Counted from the stretch's first letter, positions 43,674 to 53,161 are shown. The stretch: 64,000 bases of DNA from Bacteroidales bacterium (GCA_030654075.1 JAURYB010000054.1:1-64000), one strand, 5' to 3'. A program made the numbers and translations. Notes: generated from the letters alone by a model not told the origin.

Positions 43674-45419
43674 ATGAACTGGACCTCGAATGAATTTATC
43701 TGGCTCGACTGGCTCATCATCGCAGTGGGCATACTGGCTGTTGCCTGGGCCGTTTGGCGCTCAATACAAAAACACAAAAAAACAATGGATGGAGCCAACA
43801 GCGAAGACTACCTGTTTGGTAAAGGCGAACCCTGGTATATCATCGGTGCGGCTATCTTTGCTGCAAACATCGGCTCTGAACACCTTGTAGGGCTTGCCGG
43901 AACGGGTGCTAAGTCAGGTGTAGGTATGGCTCATTGGGAAATGCAAGGCTGGATGATACTTATTTTGGGCTGGCTCTTTGTTCCGTTCTACCAGTTGATG
44001 AACAACAAACTGGGCAAAATCATCACCATGCCCGACTTCCTTAAAAAACGATACACTCCCCGCACTGGTTCGTGGTTGTCAATCATTACACTTATCGCTT
44101 ATGTACTAACTAAAGTAAGTGTAACAGCTTTTACCGGTGGTATTTTCATGCAAAGCCTTCTTGGCCTGCCTTTCTGGTATGGAGCTATCGGTTTGATAGT
44201 CTTAACCGGTTTCTTCACCATTGTTGGTGGTATGAAAGGCGTGATGACATTATCGGCCATTCAAACGCCTATTCTGATTCTTGGTTCTTTCCTTGTGCTT
44301 TTCCTCGGATTGTCGGCGCTCGGAGATGGCAGTATTGCTCACGGTTGGACTGCAATGATTGACTATTCAAAAACGCTGAATGTTGGAAAAGATGGTGTTG
44401 CATACGGTACAAGTCATATGTTCCATCTGGAGACAGGGGACCCTATGTATGACGACTATCCTGGTTTTTGGGTTTTTCTTGGTGCGTCAATTATCGGCTT
44501 GTGGTATTGGGCTACTGATCAGCACATTGTTCAAAGGGTGCTCGGGCAATCAAGAGGCGAAGCCAGCGATGTTGTGATGAAGCGTGCACGCAGAGGTACT
44601 ATCGCTGCTGGATATTTTAAATTGTTGCCTGTATTCATGTTTCTCATACCCGGTATGATAGCCGCCGCACTGGCAGCACGCCCGGGCAGTGGCTTTACAT
44701 TAGAAAACCCTGATACGGCCTTTGGCGCAATGGTTAAATTTGTATTGCCTGCCGGAGTAAAAGGTATTGTTACCATCGGATTTATCTCGGCACTTGTTGC
44801 TTCTTTGGCTGCATTCTTCAACTCTTGCGCTACACTGTATACCGAAGATTTTTATAAGCCTATGTTTAAAGGTAAAACTGAGGCCAGGTATGTTCTGGTT
44901 GGCCGTATTGCTACGGTTGTTGTGGTAATCCTTGGAATTATTTGGATACCTGTCATGATGAGTCTCGGCAGCCTGTATTCCTATCTGCAAGGCATTCAAT
45001 CGCTGCTCGCTCCTGCTATGGTCGCAGTATTCGTATTGGGTATATTTTCCAAAAAAATTACGCCTAAGGCTGGTGAATCCGGTTTGATAGTAGGATTTTT
45101 TATTGGTATGGCACGCTTGCTTACCAACATCTTTACAAATACAGGTAAAGACGTAATGACTGGCTGGTACTGGGAATCGACCCATTGGTTCTGGCATACC
45201 AACTGGCTTATCATTGAGATATGGTTGCTTGTCTTCATCATGTTGTTTATGGTTGTCGTATCATTCTTCACAAAAAAACCAACCGCCGAACAGATTGAAT
45301 TTATCACTTTCACTGATGATTACAAAACATTAATCCGGAAGAGCTGGGATAAGTGGGATGTTATCGCTTCGTTGGGAGTTGTACTGTTCTGTGCTTTATT
45401 CTACATCTATTTCTGGTAA
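43674..45419 (+). CDS. Sodium/solute symporter family (SSS) transporter, probable L-arabinose importer
   Basis: 581 residues with about 13-14 hydrophobic spans. The SGLT-type features are clear: GxGEPWYIIGAAIFAANIGSEH near residues 43-62, GWLFVPFYQ, and WYWATDQHIVQRVLG (about 280-294). It moves a sugar with sodium across the inner membrane. Position between araA and araD indicates L-arabinose; as I recall, an SSS protein fills the same place in the Bacteroides arabinose operon. A terminator-like hairpin follows. Confidence 0.88.
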   Translation: MNWTSNEFIWLDWLIIAVGILAVAWAVWRSIQKHKKTMDGANSEDYLFGKGEPWYIIGAAIFAANIGSEHLVGLAGTGAKSGVGMAHWEMQGWMILILGWLFVPFYQLMNNKLGKIITMPDFLKKRYTPRTGSWLSIITLIAYVLTKVSVTAFTGGIFMQSLLGLPFWYGAIGLIVLTGFFTIVGGMKGVMTLSAIQTPILILGSFLVLFLGLSALGDGSIAHGWTAMIDYSKTLNVGKDGVAYGTSHMFHLETGDPMYDDYPGFWVFLGASIIGLWYWATDQHIVQRVLGQSRGEASDVVMKRARRGTIAAGYFKLLPVFMFLIPGMIAAALAARPGSGFTLENPDTAFGAMVKFVLPAGVKGIVTIGFISALVASLAAFFNSCATLYTEDFYKPMFKGKTEARYVLVGRIATVVVVILGIIWIPVMMSLGSLYSYLQGIQSLLAPAMVAVFVLGIFSKKITPKAGESGLIVGFFIGMARLLTNIFTNTGKDVMTGWYWESTHWFWHTNWLIIEIWLLVFIMLFMVVVSFFTKKPTAEQIEFITFTDDYKTLIRKSWDKWDVIASLGVVLFCALFYIYFW

Positions 45420-45431
45420 GATAAATTTATA

Positions 45432-45459
45432 CAGGAGAGCCTACGGGCTTTCCTGCCTT
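45432..45459 (+). terminator. Terminator-like hairpin between the symporter gene and araD
   Basis: Ten-base-pair stem CAGGAGAGCC (45432-45441) / GGCTTTCCTG (45446-45455), one G-T pair, loop TACG, then CCTTTTC. It may reduce read-through into araD. Confidence 0.6.
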
Positions 45460-45488
45460 TTCAATTTACTGAACAAATACAATAAAAT

Positions 45489-46172
45489 ATGTTAGAAGCC
45501 TTAAAAGAAGATGTCTTCAAAGCTAACCTCAATTTGGTGAAACACGGTTTGGTGCTGTTTACCTGGGGCAATGTTAGCGGCTTCGACCGCGAAAAAGGGT
45601 TGCTTGTGATTAAACCCAGTGGTGTAAGTTATGATGATATGAAACCGGAAGATATGGTGGTGGTTGACATGAATGGAAAGGTGATTGAAGGGAAATATAA
45701 ACCTTCATCGGACACACTCACACATATCGAACTCTATAAAGTATTTTCCGAAATCGGAGGTATAGTTCACACGCATTCAACGTATGCCGTGGCCTGGGCC
45801 CAGGCTTTGAAGGCCATTCCGGCCATGGGAACAACACATGCCGATCATTTTTACGGCGAAATTCCCTGTACACGCGAACTGACGAAAGAGGAAGTTGAGC
45901 GCGGCTATGAAAAAGAAACCGGTACTGTTATCATCGAAACATTTAAAAACATTGATCCGCTTTATGTTCCCGGCGTACTCGTAGGTAACCACGGTCCGTT
46001 TGCCTGGGGAGCTACTGCTGAAAAAGCTGTTTACAATGCGGTGGTGCTTGAAGAAGTAGCGCGTATGGCTTTGTTTACCGCTCAATTAGGAAACTCAAAC
46101 CCGATTAAGCAAGACCTGCTGGATAAACATTTTAACAGGAAGCACGGGAAGAATGCGTATTACGGACAGTGA
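45489..46172 (+). CDS. araD: L-ribulose-5-phosphate 4-epimerase
   Basis: 227 residues, matching the 231 of E. coli AraD. A class II aldolase/epimerase: [21 protein letters not shown] start, D75 in SSDTLTH, zinc ligands H94 and H96 in VHTHSTYA and H168 in [10 protein letters not shown], and C-terminal NAYYGQ with the conserved Tyr. It converts L-ribulose 5-phosphate to D-xylulose 5-phosphate, the substrate for transketolase. It lies between the symporter gene and araB. Confidence 0.96.
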   Translation: MLEALKEDVFKANLNLVKHGLVLFTWGNVSGFDREKGLLVIKPSGVSYDDMKPEDMVVVDMNGKVIEGKYKPSSDTLTHIELYKVFSEIGGIVHTHSTYAVAWAQALKAIPAMGTTHADHFYGEIPCTRELTKEEVERGYEKETGTVIIETFKNIDPLYVPGVLVGNHGPFAWGATAEKAVYNAVVLEEVARMALFTAQLGNSNPIKQDLLDKHFNRKHGKNAYYGQ

Positions 46173-46250
46173 GTGAGTTGACGAGCAGACAAGAAGATCA
46201 GGATGACGAGGAGAAGGGCGAAGGGAGAGAAGGCGAGGGGCGAATCTGTT
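46173..46250. repeat. Purine-rich low-complexity stretch before araB
   Basis: About 75 bases made almost entirely of G and A (units such as GACGAG, GAAGGG and GGCGAGGGGCGAA) between araD and araB. It resembles the purine arms in the gaps before araA and the symporter gene. No gene or hairpin is visible. Confidence 0.4.
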
Positions 46251-46341
46251 TCACAATATCCGGACTGAAATCTGTAATCAATGTGTACGACACTTAAAAT
46301 CAAACAATAAAATTCTTATTTGAATACAAATAATTCAGAAA

Positions 46342-48021
46342 ATGACAAAATACACACTTGGTGTTGATTATGGTACTGACTCGGTACGCACCATCCTGGT
46401 TGATGCATCGAATGGAAATGAAATTGCGAACAGCGTTTTTTATTATCCCCGCTGGAAAGCCGGCAAGTACTGCGTTCCATTAAAGAACCAGTTCCGCCAG
46501 CATCCATTGGATTATGTCGAAGGACTTGAAAGTACCATCCGTGAAGTGTTGGCAAAAGCTCCTTCCGGCGTGGCCGAAAATGTGGTCGCCATTTCCATTG
46601 ATACCACCGGCAGTACTCCTGTTGCCGTGGATGTAAACGGAACCCCATTGGCGCTTCTTCCTGAGTTTGCCGAAAATCCAAACGCCATGTTTGTGCTCTG
46701 GAAAGACCATACTGCTACAGCAGAAGCTGAGGAAATCAACAGTCTTGCCCGAACCTGGGGAGGAGTGGATTATACAAAATTCGAGGGTGGTGTTTATTCG
46801 TCCGAATGGTTTTGGGCAAAAATACTCCGCGTTTTACGTGTCGATGAAAAAATAAAGGCTAACGCATTTTCCTGGGTTGAGCACTGTGACTGGATTCCGG
46901 CTCTGCTTACCGGAACGGAAGAGCCGCTCAGCATGAAACGCAGTCGTTGTGCAGCCGGTCATAAAGCGATGTGGCACGAAGCTTTCGATGGTTTGCCCCC
47001 CGAAGAATTTCTTCTGCAATTAGATCCAATTCTGGCAGGTCTCAGATCACGCTTATTTGCGGATACGCATACCTGCGAAGTTAAGGCTGGTAATTTAACG
47101 CATGAATGGGCAAAACGTCTTGGGCTAAGTGAAGACGTTGTAGTCGGAGTTGGGTCATTTGACGCACATCTTGGCGCACTTGGCGGAGAAATCAGACCCT
47201 ATTACCTGAGTAAGGTTATGGGAACTTCAACCTGTGATATTTTAATCGCACCTCTCGAAGAAGTTGGTGATAAACTGGTGAAAGGTATCTGTGGACAGGT
47301 TGATGGTTCGGTTGTTCCCGGAATGATGGGCCTCGAAGCCGGTCAGTCCGCGTTTGGCGATGTATATGCATGGTTTAAACAACTGCTCATGTGGCCGGTG
47401 GAAACACTGATTTCAGATTCCAAACTCCTGGATGAAGACGCAAAAACAAAACTGATTTCTGAAATTTCAGATGCTATTATTCCTAAACTTTCGAAGGAAG
47501 CGGAACAACTCGGAATCGGCGATTCCGGTATCATTGCGTTAGACTGGATGAATGGCCGCCGCACTCCGGATGCAAATCAATTGCTGAAAGGTGCCATTCT
47601 TGGATTAAACCTGGGATCGGATGCTCCCGGTATTTTCCGTGCTTTGGTTGAAGCAACTGCTTTCGGCGCTAAGAAAATTGTCGACAGGTTTATCGATGAA
47701 GGCATTCCTATTGAAGGAATTATAGCCCTTGGCGGTGTAGCTAAAAAATCTCCTTTTATTATGCAGGTTGTTGCCGATGTTATCAATAAACCAATCCTTG
47801 TCGCTAAAAGCGAACAGGCTTGCGCGCTTGGTTCTGCGATGGCTGCCGCTGTGGTTGGCGGATTATACCCAACCGTCCTGGATGCACAAAAAGCAATGGG
47901 AAATGGGTTTGAAACCGAGTACCATCCAATTCCTGAAAATGCTGCCAAATACCAGGAATTGTACGATCAGTACTCGCAATATGGACAGGTAATTGAAGCC
48001 GAGATTATGAATTCGAGATAA
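46342..48021 (+). CDS. araB: L-ribulokinase
   Basis: 559 residues, the usual AraB length. It is a FGGY/ASKHA carbohydrate kinase: N-terminal phosphate motif LGVDYGTDSVRTILVD, the ribulokinase-type stretch FVLWKDHTA, and C-terminal ALGGVAKKSPFIMQVVADV and EQACALGSAMAAAV for adenosine binding. It phosphorylates L-ribulose to L-ribulose 5-phosphate in the cytoplasm, completing the arabinose route with AraA and AraD. Confidence 0.95.
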   Translation: MTKYTLGVDYGTDSVRTILVDASNGNEIANSVFYYPRWKAGKYCVPLKNQFRQHPLDYVEGLESTIREVLAKAPSGVAENVVAISIDTTGSTPVAVDVNGTPLALLPEFAENPNAMFVLWKDHTATAEAEEINSLARTWGGVDYTKFEGGVYSSEWFWAKILRVLRVDEKIKANAFSWVEHCDWIPALLTGTEEPLSMKRSRCAAGHKAMWHEAFDGLPPEEFLLQLDPILAGLRSRLFADTHTCEVKAGNLTHEWAKRLGLSEDVVVGVGSFDAHLGALGGEIRPYYLSKVMGTSTCDILIAPLEEVGDKLVKGICGQVDGSVVPGMMGLEAGQSAFGDVYAWFKQLLMWPVETLISDSKLLDEDAKTKLISEISDAIIPKLSKEAEQLGIGDSGIIALDWMNGRRTPDANQLLKGAILGLNLGSDAPGIFRALVEATAFGAKKIVDRFIDEGIPIEGIIALGGVAKKSPFIMQVVADVINKPILVAKSEQACALGSAMAAAVVGGLYPTVLDAQKAMGNGFETEYHPIPENAAKYQELYDQYSQYGQVIEAEIMNSR

Positions 48022-48085
48022 TTTGATCGGTTCTAAAACAGTTCTTTTATATTTTTATGATTCAACTAATCCTCTGTAATGGTTA

Positions 48086-48234
48086 AGATATTTCGTCCCT
48101 AACGGGACTTAAACTAATTTATGGATGTTTTTTCTACCCGTATAAAGCCTCTAACGGGGGCTGTCCCGTAGGGACAAGATATTGGTAGACAGAAAAATAA
48201 AGATCAGTGTAAGTCCCGTTAGGGACGAGATGTT
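48086..48234. repeat. Large inverted-repeat element between araB and aldose epimerase
   Basis: Outer arms of about 31-32 bases (48086-48117 and about 48204-48234) share the perfect core CGTCCCTAACGGGAC / GTCCCGTTAGGGACG. Nested inside are TTTTCTACC / GGTAGACAGAAAA (about 48130-48195) and a further CCCGTAGGGACA motif, so the whole 150 bases can fold into a branched structure. To my knowledge such GTCCCGT-type elements are dispersed in many Bacteroidota genomes. No coding sense. Confidence 0.65.
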
Positions 48235-48288
48235 TTTAATCTAGCATTAATCCTATCAATAAAAAACCAATGTTTAACTAATTGTATT

Positions 48289-49425
48289 ATGAAAAAAGGA
48301 TTTTTATTCCAAAGTATCATTTTCGTGCTGGGTGTTTTGACAATCACATCGGCATGTACTAAAAAAGAAACCATGCAAGCTCCCGGAACAGTTACAAAAG
48401 CATCATTCGGGCATATGCCCGATTCAACAGAAGTGAATCTGTATACCCTGGTAAACCATTCAGGGATAACAATGAAAGTGACTAACTATGGCGGTATTAT
48501 TACTTCCCTGGTGGTTCCTGATAAAAACGGAAAACTTTCCGATATCGTTCTGGGTTATGATAGTTTGTCCGGTTATCTGAAAGCAACGCCTTATTTCGGA
48601 GCCCTGATCGGAAGGTATGGAAACCGAATTGCCAAAGGTAAATTTACTTTGGATGGAACAGAATATGTTTTAGCTCAGAACGATGGACCGAACCACCTTC
48701 ACGGTGGAGTTTTAGGCTATGATAAAGTAGTATGGGAAGCCGAAGATTTCAAAACCGACAGCGCTGTTGGCTTAAAATTTCATTACCTTAGTAAAGACGG
48801 GGAAGAAGGATATCCCGGAAACCTCGACATTACAGTTACTTACACATTATCCGACGACAATACACTGACTTTCGATTATTCGGCAACAACCGACAAAGCT
48901 ACTCCGGTTAACCTCACACAGCACAGCTACTTTAACCTGGCCGGAAGCGGAGATATTAAATCGCATGAATTGATGATCGCTGCTTCGAAATATAACGTGG
49001 TTGACAGCACCCTAATCCCAACAGGGGAATTGCGTGATGTAAAAGGAACTTCTTTTGATTTTACTACAGTGAAACCTATTGGAAAAGATTTGGTTGCAGC
49101 TGGTGGCAAGCCAGTAGGTTACGACCATAACTTTATTCTGGATACCAAAAGCATCAATGATCTGGCTGTTCGCGTGGTTGAGCCAAACAGCGGAAGGGTT
49201 ATGGAAGTGTACACCGATCAGCCCGGAGTTCAGTTTTATTCAGGGAATTTCCTCGATGGAACAATCACGGGAAAATCAGCAACCGTATACCAACAATATT
49301 CAGGTTTCTGCCTCGAAACACAGCATTTTCCTGATTCACCAAACCAGCCGGCTTTCCCAACCACCATTCTGAAACCAGGTGAAAAATATCACACAACTAC
49401 CATTTATAAGTTCTTGTCGAAATAG
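48289..49425 (+). CDS. galM: Aldose 1-epimerase (mutarotase), lipoprotein
   Basis: 378 residues; lipoprotein signal peptide with lipobox TSAC (C23). The galactose-mutarotase fold is plain: NYGGIITSLVVPDKNG, YFGALIGRYGNRIAKGKF, NDGPNHLHGG, TQHSYFNLAGSGDI with the catalytic His, and the late SGFCLETQHFPDSPNQPAFP with the catalytic Glu. It interconverts alpha and beta anomers of free sugar. Being exported, it would act on arabinose released in the periplasm before uptake. The terminator after it ends the arabinose block. Confidence 0.92.
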   Translation: MKKGFLFQSIIFVLGVLTITSACTKKETMQAPGTVTKASFGHMPDSTEVNLYTLVNHSGITMKVTNYGGIITSLVVPDKNGKLSDIVLGYDSLSGYLKATPYFGALIGRYGNRIAKGKFTLDGTEYVLAQNDGPNHLHGGVLGYDKVVWEAEDFKTDSAVGLKFHYLSKDGEEGYPGNLDITVTYTLSDDNTLTFDYSATTDKATPVNLTQHSYFNLAGSGDIKSHELMIAASKYNVVDSTLIPTGELRDVKGTSFDFTTVKPIGKDLVAAGGKPVGYDHNFILDTKSINDLAVRVVEPNSGRVMEVYTDQPGVQFYSGNFLDGTITGKSATVYQQYSGFCLETQHFPDSPNQPAFPTTILKPGEKYHTTTIYKFLSK

Positions 49426-49478
49426 AAGTTGGATTTTGGTATTATTTGTATCAGGACTCCTGATTTGTTAAGTATCGA

Positions 49479-49511
49479 AAAGCCCGACTTCCCTGATGTT
49501 GGGCTTTTTTT
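49479..49511 (+). terminator. Rho-independent terminator after aldose epimerase
   Basis: Stem AAGCCCGAC / GTTGGGCTT (one G-T pair) with a 9-base loop, followed by a run of T residues (49505-49511). Confidence 0.85.
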
Positions 49512-49528
49512 AAAAGATACCGGGATAC

Positions 49529-49570
49529 TTCTTTGCGCTCCTTGCGAATCCGTTGCGCCTTTGCGTTAAA
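49529..49570. repeat. TTTGCG-type low-complexity repeat
   Basis: Four tandem degenerate units built on CTTTGCG / CCTTGCG / CGTTGCG / CTTTGCG ending in TTAAA. I recognise the pattern as a frequent intergenic motif in Bacteroidota; function unknown. Confidence 0.5.
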
Positions 49571-49623
49571 AAAATCTTCTAACAGAACGATTTATAATTG
49601 ATTTGTTTCCGGAGTCATCATGC

Positions 49624-49654
49624 ACAAAGTTTAAAATAATACAAAGTTTAAAAT
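49624..49654 (+). promoter_or_regulatory. 14-bp direct repeat upstream of GH97
   Basis: ACAAAGTTTAAAAT occurs at 49624-49637 and 49641-49654, a 17-base period, ending ten bases before the GH97 start. It may be a regulator site or a chance duplication of an A/T-rich leader. Confidence 0.3.
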
Positions 49655-49663
49655 TTCAATCCC

Positions 49664-51610
49664 ATGAAATACCTCACCTTACTTCTGATCATTTTTTTAT
49701 ACACCAATTTGAGTAACGCACAGGAACAACCTGCATCTTTGAAAAGCCCCGACGGGACTATCCTGATGCAGGTAAAACTCAATGCCGGCGGAATTCCTGT
49801 TTATTCCATTGATTTCAAAGGGAAACAGATATTAGGCGAATCAAGCCTGGGACTTAAACTGGAAGATGCCGATTTTACTAAAGGGCTGAAAATCGAATCA
49901 GTTTCGGATGCAAAACCAATTCATGATGAATACAGTATTATTTCCGGGAAACGGAAAAACTGTGTTTACAATGGGCTTGAAAAAATCATCCGGTTTATAA
50001 ATGAAAGCAACCAGCCCATAGATTTTATAATCAGGCTTTCGAATGATGGCGCTGCATTCCGGTATTTCCTTCCTGAAAAATCATCTGAAATAAAGAAAAT
50101 AACAGAAGAAGCAACTTCCTTTAAGTTCAACCAGGGCACGAAAATATATATGGGTCCCTGCCCTGATGTGTACATGGGATGGTGCAATTCGCAACCTTCG
50201 TACGAAGATTATTATTTCCAGGGCGAAGCCGCAGGTAAACCTTCTCCTTATTCATCCGGCTGGGTTTTCCCGGCGCTCTTTCAGAAGGATAACACCTGGA
50301 TTTTACTCACCGAAACCGGTCTTGACGGAACCTATTGCGGAAGCCGTCTGCAACAAAATTCCGAAAACGGAAACTATAAAATCGCTTTCCCAAAGGCAGG
50401 AGAACAAACTTCGCCCCTCGCACCGCTTTCCCCTGAATCCACAACTCCCTGGCTCACTCCCTGGCGCATTATTGTTATCAGCGGCGGTCTGAAGTCCATG
50501 ATGGAATCTACACTTGAAACCGATTTGGCCATTCCGGCCAAAGAGGCAGATTGTTCGTTTGTACAACCCGGACGGGCCTCGTGGAGCTGGATCATGAAAA
50601 AGGATGATTCAATAACTTATGATGTGCAAAAACGATATATTGACTGGGCAGCTCAGATGAAATGGGAATATTGCCTGATAGATGCCGACTGGGACACAAA
50701 AATCGGGTATGATAATGTAAAAGAACTTGCCGATTATGCTGCTGCAAAAGGAGTCGGGCTGCTGCTTTGGTACAATTCGGCAGGTAGCTGGAATACGGTT
50801 CAATACCACCCTAAGGACAGGCTTCTGTTTGCCCTCAACCGCCAGGACGAATTTAAGAGCATCAGCGAAATGGGTATAAAAGGAATTAAAGTCGATTTCT
50901 TTGGCGGCGATGGACAATCGATGATGAAATATTATAATGACATATTGCAGGATGCCTTGAAATACAAACTGGTAGTCAATTTTCATGGAACTACATATCC
51001 CAGGGGATGGCAACGTACCTATCCAAACCTGGTTACCATGGAAGCTGTACGTGGATTTGAGTTTATAACCTTTACCCAGGATGGCGCAGACCAGGAACCA
51101 AACCATGCCTGTATGCTGCCATTTACCCGTAATGTTTTCAGCCCGATGGACTTTACACCGGTTAACCTTTCCGAAATTCCCGGATTACAACGCAAAACTT
51201 CCAGCGCTTTCGAACTTGCGCTTACTGTTATTTTCCAGTCAGCAGTGCAGCATTGGGCCGAAAGCCCCGAAGGAATGGCAAAAATGCCGGATTACATCAG
51301 GGAATATATGAGCGCCGTGCCCACCCAATGGGATGACACTTATTTTATTGATGGTTTCCCCGGCAAATTTGTGGTAATGGCACGTAAATCCGGCAAAACC
51401 TGGTATGTGGCAGGAATAAACGGTGAAACAACTCCAAAAGAAATCAGTTTTAGCTTGCCGTTCGTCACTAATGATCTGAAAGCAACTTTGTATACTGATG
51501 GCGAGACTAACCGTTCGTTCTCAAAAAGTGAAATACAATTTAAAAAAGGGGAAAAGACAAGTATGATGATCAAACCAACCGGTGGATTTGTGATGAGGAT
51601 TGAGGAATAA
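49664..51610 (+). CDS. GH97 retaining-type glycosidase (alpha-galactosidase / beta-L-arabinopyranosidase branch)
   Basis: 648 residues with signal peptide (ends LSNAQE). N-terminal beta-sandwich (SPDGTILMQVKLN), GH97 barrel from about residue 290, and C-terminal beta-sandwich. The active site has D411 in IKVDFFGGDGQ at the nucleophile position of the retaining GH97 branch, and E460 in MEAVRGFE as likely acid/base; the inverting SusB-type branch uses a Glu base instead. Retaining members act on alpha-galactosides, and at least one Bacteroides member on beta-L-arabinopyranosides. Position right after the arabinose block favours the latter, by inference. It ends the first locus. Confidence 0.85.
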   Translation: MKYLTLLLIIFLYTNLSNAQEQPASLKSPDGTILMQVKLNAGGIPVYSIDFKGKQILGESSLGLKLEDADFTKGLKIESVSDAKPIHDEYSIISGKRKNCVYNGLEKIIRFINESNQPIDFIIRLSNDGAAFRYFLPEKSSEIKKITEEATSFKFNQGTKIYMGPCPDVYMGWCNSQPSYEDYYFQGEAAGKPSPYSSGWVFPALFQKDNTWILLTETGLDGTYCGSRLQQNSENGNYKIAFPKAGEQTSPLAPLSPESTTPWLTPWRIIVISGGLKSMMESTLETDLAIPAKEADCSFVQPGRASWSWIMKKDDSITYDVQKRYIDWAAQMKWEYCLIDADWDTKIGYDNVKELADYAAAKGVGLLLWYNSAGSWNTVQYHPKDRLLFALNRQDEFKSISEMGIKGIKVDFFGGDGQSMMKYYNDILQDALKYKLVVNFHGTTYPRGWQRTYPNLVTMEAVRGFEFITFTQDGADQEPNHACMLPFTRNVFSPMDFTPVNLSEIPGLQRKTSSAFELALTVIFQSAVQHWAESPEGMAKMPDYIREYMSAVPTQWDDTYFIDGFPGKFVVMARKSGKTWYVAGINGETTPKEISFSLPFVTNDLKATLYTDGETNRSFSKSEIQFKKGEKTSMMIKPTGGFVMRIEE

Positions 51611-51661
51611 CTTTAGATTTTATTCTCTTTAATACTGTTTTTAAATTAGTAAACTCCAAAT

Positions 51662-52018
51662 TCACTCAACGTTACAGCTGGTTTTTTTCTCATTTCCAAG
51701 ATTAATCCTGAGTTGGGTTGTCGTAATTCTTTCGAAGGATACTGAATCGGATGTGTTTTCTACAGGGATCTGATGTGCTCTTTTTTTTCTCTGCCACAGG
51801 CCTGCATGGTTTCCCGCCCCAATAGTCAATAGTATTTTTATCCGACGTTCCATAGATCCGGCCTTCCATATAGAAAGGAATTTTTCCTGACGAAACCGTG
51901 CAGGTTTCACCGAAATCGAGAGCAAGCCAATCACTCTCTGCTATTGATCCCTGTGTTGACCCGCGATTCCTGGTTTCAGGGAATGACCCGCTGTTATAGC
52001 AGAATTGAAAACAGTTGA
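51662..52018 (-). pseudogene. Decayed C-terminal fragment of a secreted enzyme with F5/8-type domain
   Basis: Two overlapping minus-strand frames carry successive pieces of one domain. One reads ESDWLALDFGETCTVSS, the start of an F5/8 type C fold. The other, near its end, reads SVSFERITTTQLRINL, close in pattern to the TVKFKTVATKALRLEVNL end of the GH127 protein at 1651. A frameshift is needed to join them and there is no intact start. I read it as a relic of a gene for a GH127- or GH2-like protein. The rest of the 678-base gap (52019-52288) shows nothing recognisable. Confidence 0.35.
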
Positions 52019-52288
52019 AATCATGTATTTATTAAAATAAAGCGTAATTATGAGACAGTTATTTTTATTCTGATTATTTGATTCAGAACGTTGTAATGCA
52101 AAAAACATGTTGTTAATCTAGTGATTGTCAGTTGATATAAACCATTATTTTGTTGCGATTACTTGTCCCATTCGTTTAAAAAATAAGTATGGAGTAATAT
52201 TTAGGGATGAAGAAATTGATTTGAAATAAATCCATCCGCATGGTTTTTCGGTAAGCCGACTTTTGAAAATTCCTGAGATACTTTTCGA

Positions 52289-53161
52289 TCAGGATTGCTT
52301 TTCCCTGTTCTTAAGATACTGGCTGGGGGAGACGCCTTTTATTTTTTTAAATTGCTCGTTAAAATTTGATACATTATTGAAGCCGCTTTCATAGCAGATG
52401 CCTGAAATATTCATTTTGTTTTCTATCAGTAATTTGCACGAATGACCTACCCGTATTTCATTTAAAACGGTATGAAATGATTTTTTTGTATGCTTTTTAA
52501 AATACCTGCAAAATGAAGTAGATGTCATACCTACAATATCCGATACTTTTTCAAGGGAAATGTTTTGCTGAAAATTATCAATCATATACCGGTGGGCCTT
52601 ATCAAACCTGTCGAAATCGACTGATTTCCGTATTTTGGAATAACCGATACTTGCTAATACTTTTTTGTCTGCTGTTTTCGACATAAAATCCAGTATGTCA
52701 ATAAGTCTGAGCAATTTGTCAATCCCTGAGGTCCGGATAATTGCTTTCATCTGAATTTCGATATGTGCCTGTGCAGAGCCGGTAAACTTTACTCCAAATT
52801 GTGATTCATAGAGTAGTTGGTTAATTCCCTGCATCTCGGGTAATACGGCCAATGAGTTTTTAAAAATCGCATCATCAAAGTGAATGACTAAAACCCGGAC
52901 CGTTAGCCCAGGAATGTTTTTACAATATTGCGGATCACTCTTCCACACATGCGGCAAGTTTGGCCCGATAAGTCCAATATCGCCCGGCCCGAAGGACTCT
53001 GAATGGTCGCCTACAAAACGGGAACCGGTACCTTTTTCCACATAAATAATTTCAGTTTCCGGATGATAATGCCAGGGAACATCTAAACAAGGAACCTCAA
53101 CTTCGAGGCAATTAATACTGTATTCCGAGCTCTTGGGCAATTTTTCATATAAAACATCCAT
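52289..53161 (-). CDS. AraC-family transcriptional regulator with cupin sensor domain
   Basis: 290 residues from ATG at 53159-53161 (MDVLYEKLPKSSEY); the longer in-frame start at 53254 adds an unlikely leader. The N-terminal AraC-binding cupin (WHYHPETEIIYVEKGTG, FGPGDIGLIGPNLPHVW) senses a small ligand. The C-terminal HTH has two helices pairs: ISLEKVSDIVGMTSTSFCRYFKKHT and ISGICYESGFNNVSNFNEQFK. It is a cytoplasmic one-component regulator. It is divergent from the second SusC gene with a 600-base gap, so it probably controls that locus. I saw no clear binding site in the gap. Confidence 0.9.
   Translation of the reverse strand: MDVLYEKLPKSSEYSINCLEVEVPCLDVPWHYHPETEIIYVEKGTGSRFVGDHSESFGPGDIGLIGPNLPHVWKSDPQYCKNIPGLTVRVLVIHFDDAIFKNSLAVLPEMQGINQLLYESQFGVKFTGSAQAHIEIQMKAIIRTSGIDKLLRLIDILDFMSKTADKKVLASIGYSKIRKSVDFDRFDKAHRYMIDNFQQNISLEKVSDIVGMTSTSFCRYFKKHTKKSFHTVLNEIRVGHSCKLLIENKMNISGICYESGFNNVSNFNEQFKKIKGVSPSQYLKNREKQS

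Noticed and set aside
46281-46295. ATGTGTACGACACTT upstream of araB as a fourth AraR site
   Set aside because: The right half matches, but the spacing between halves is four bases shorter than in the three good palindromes, so the geometry does not fit.
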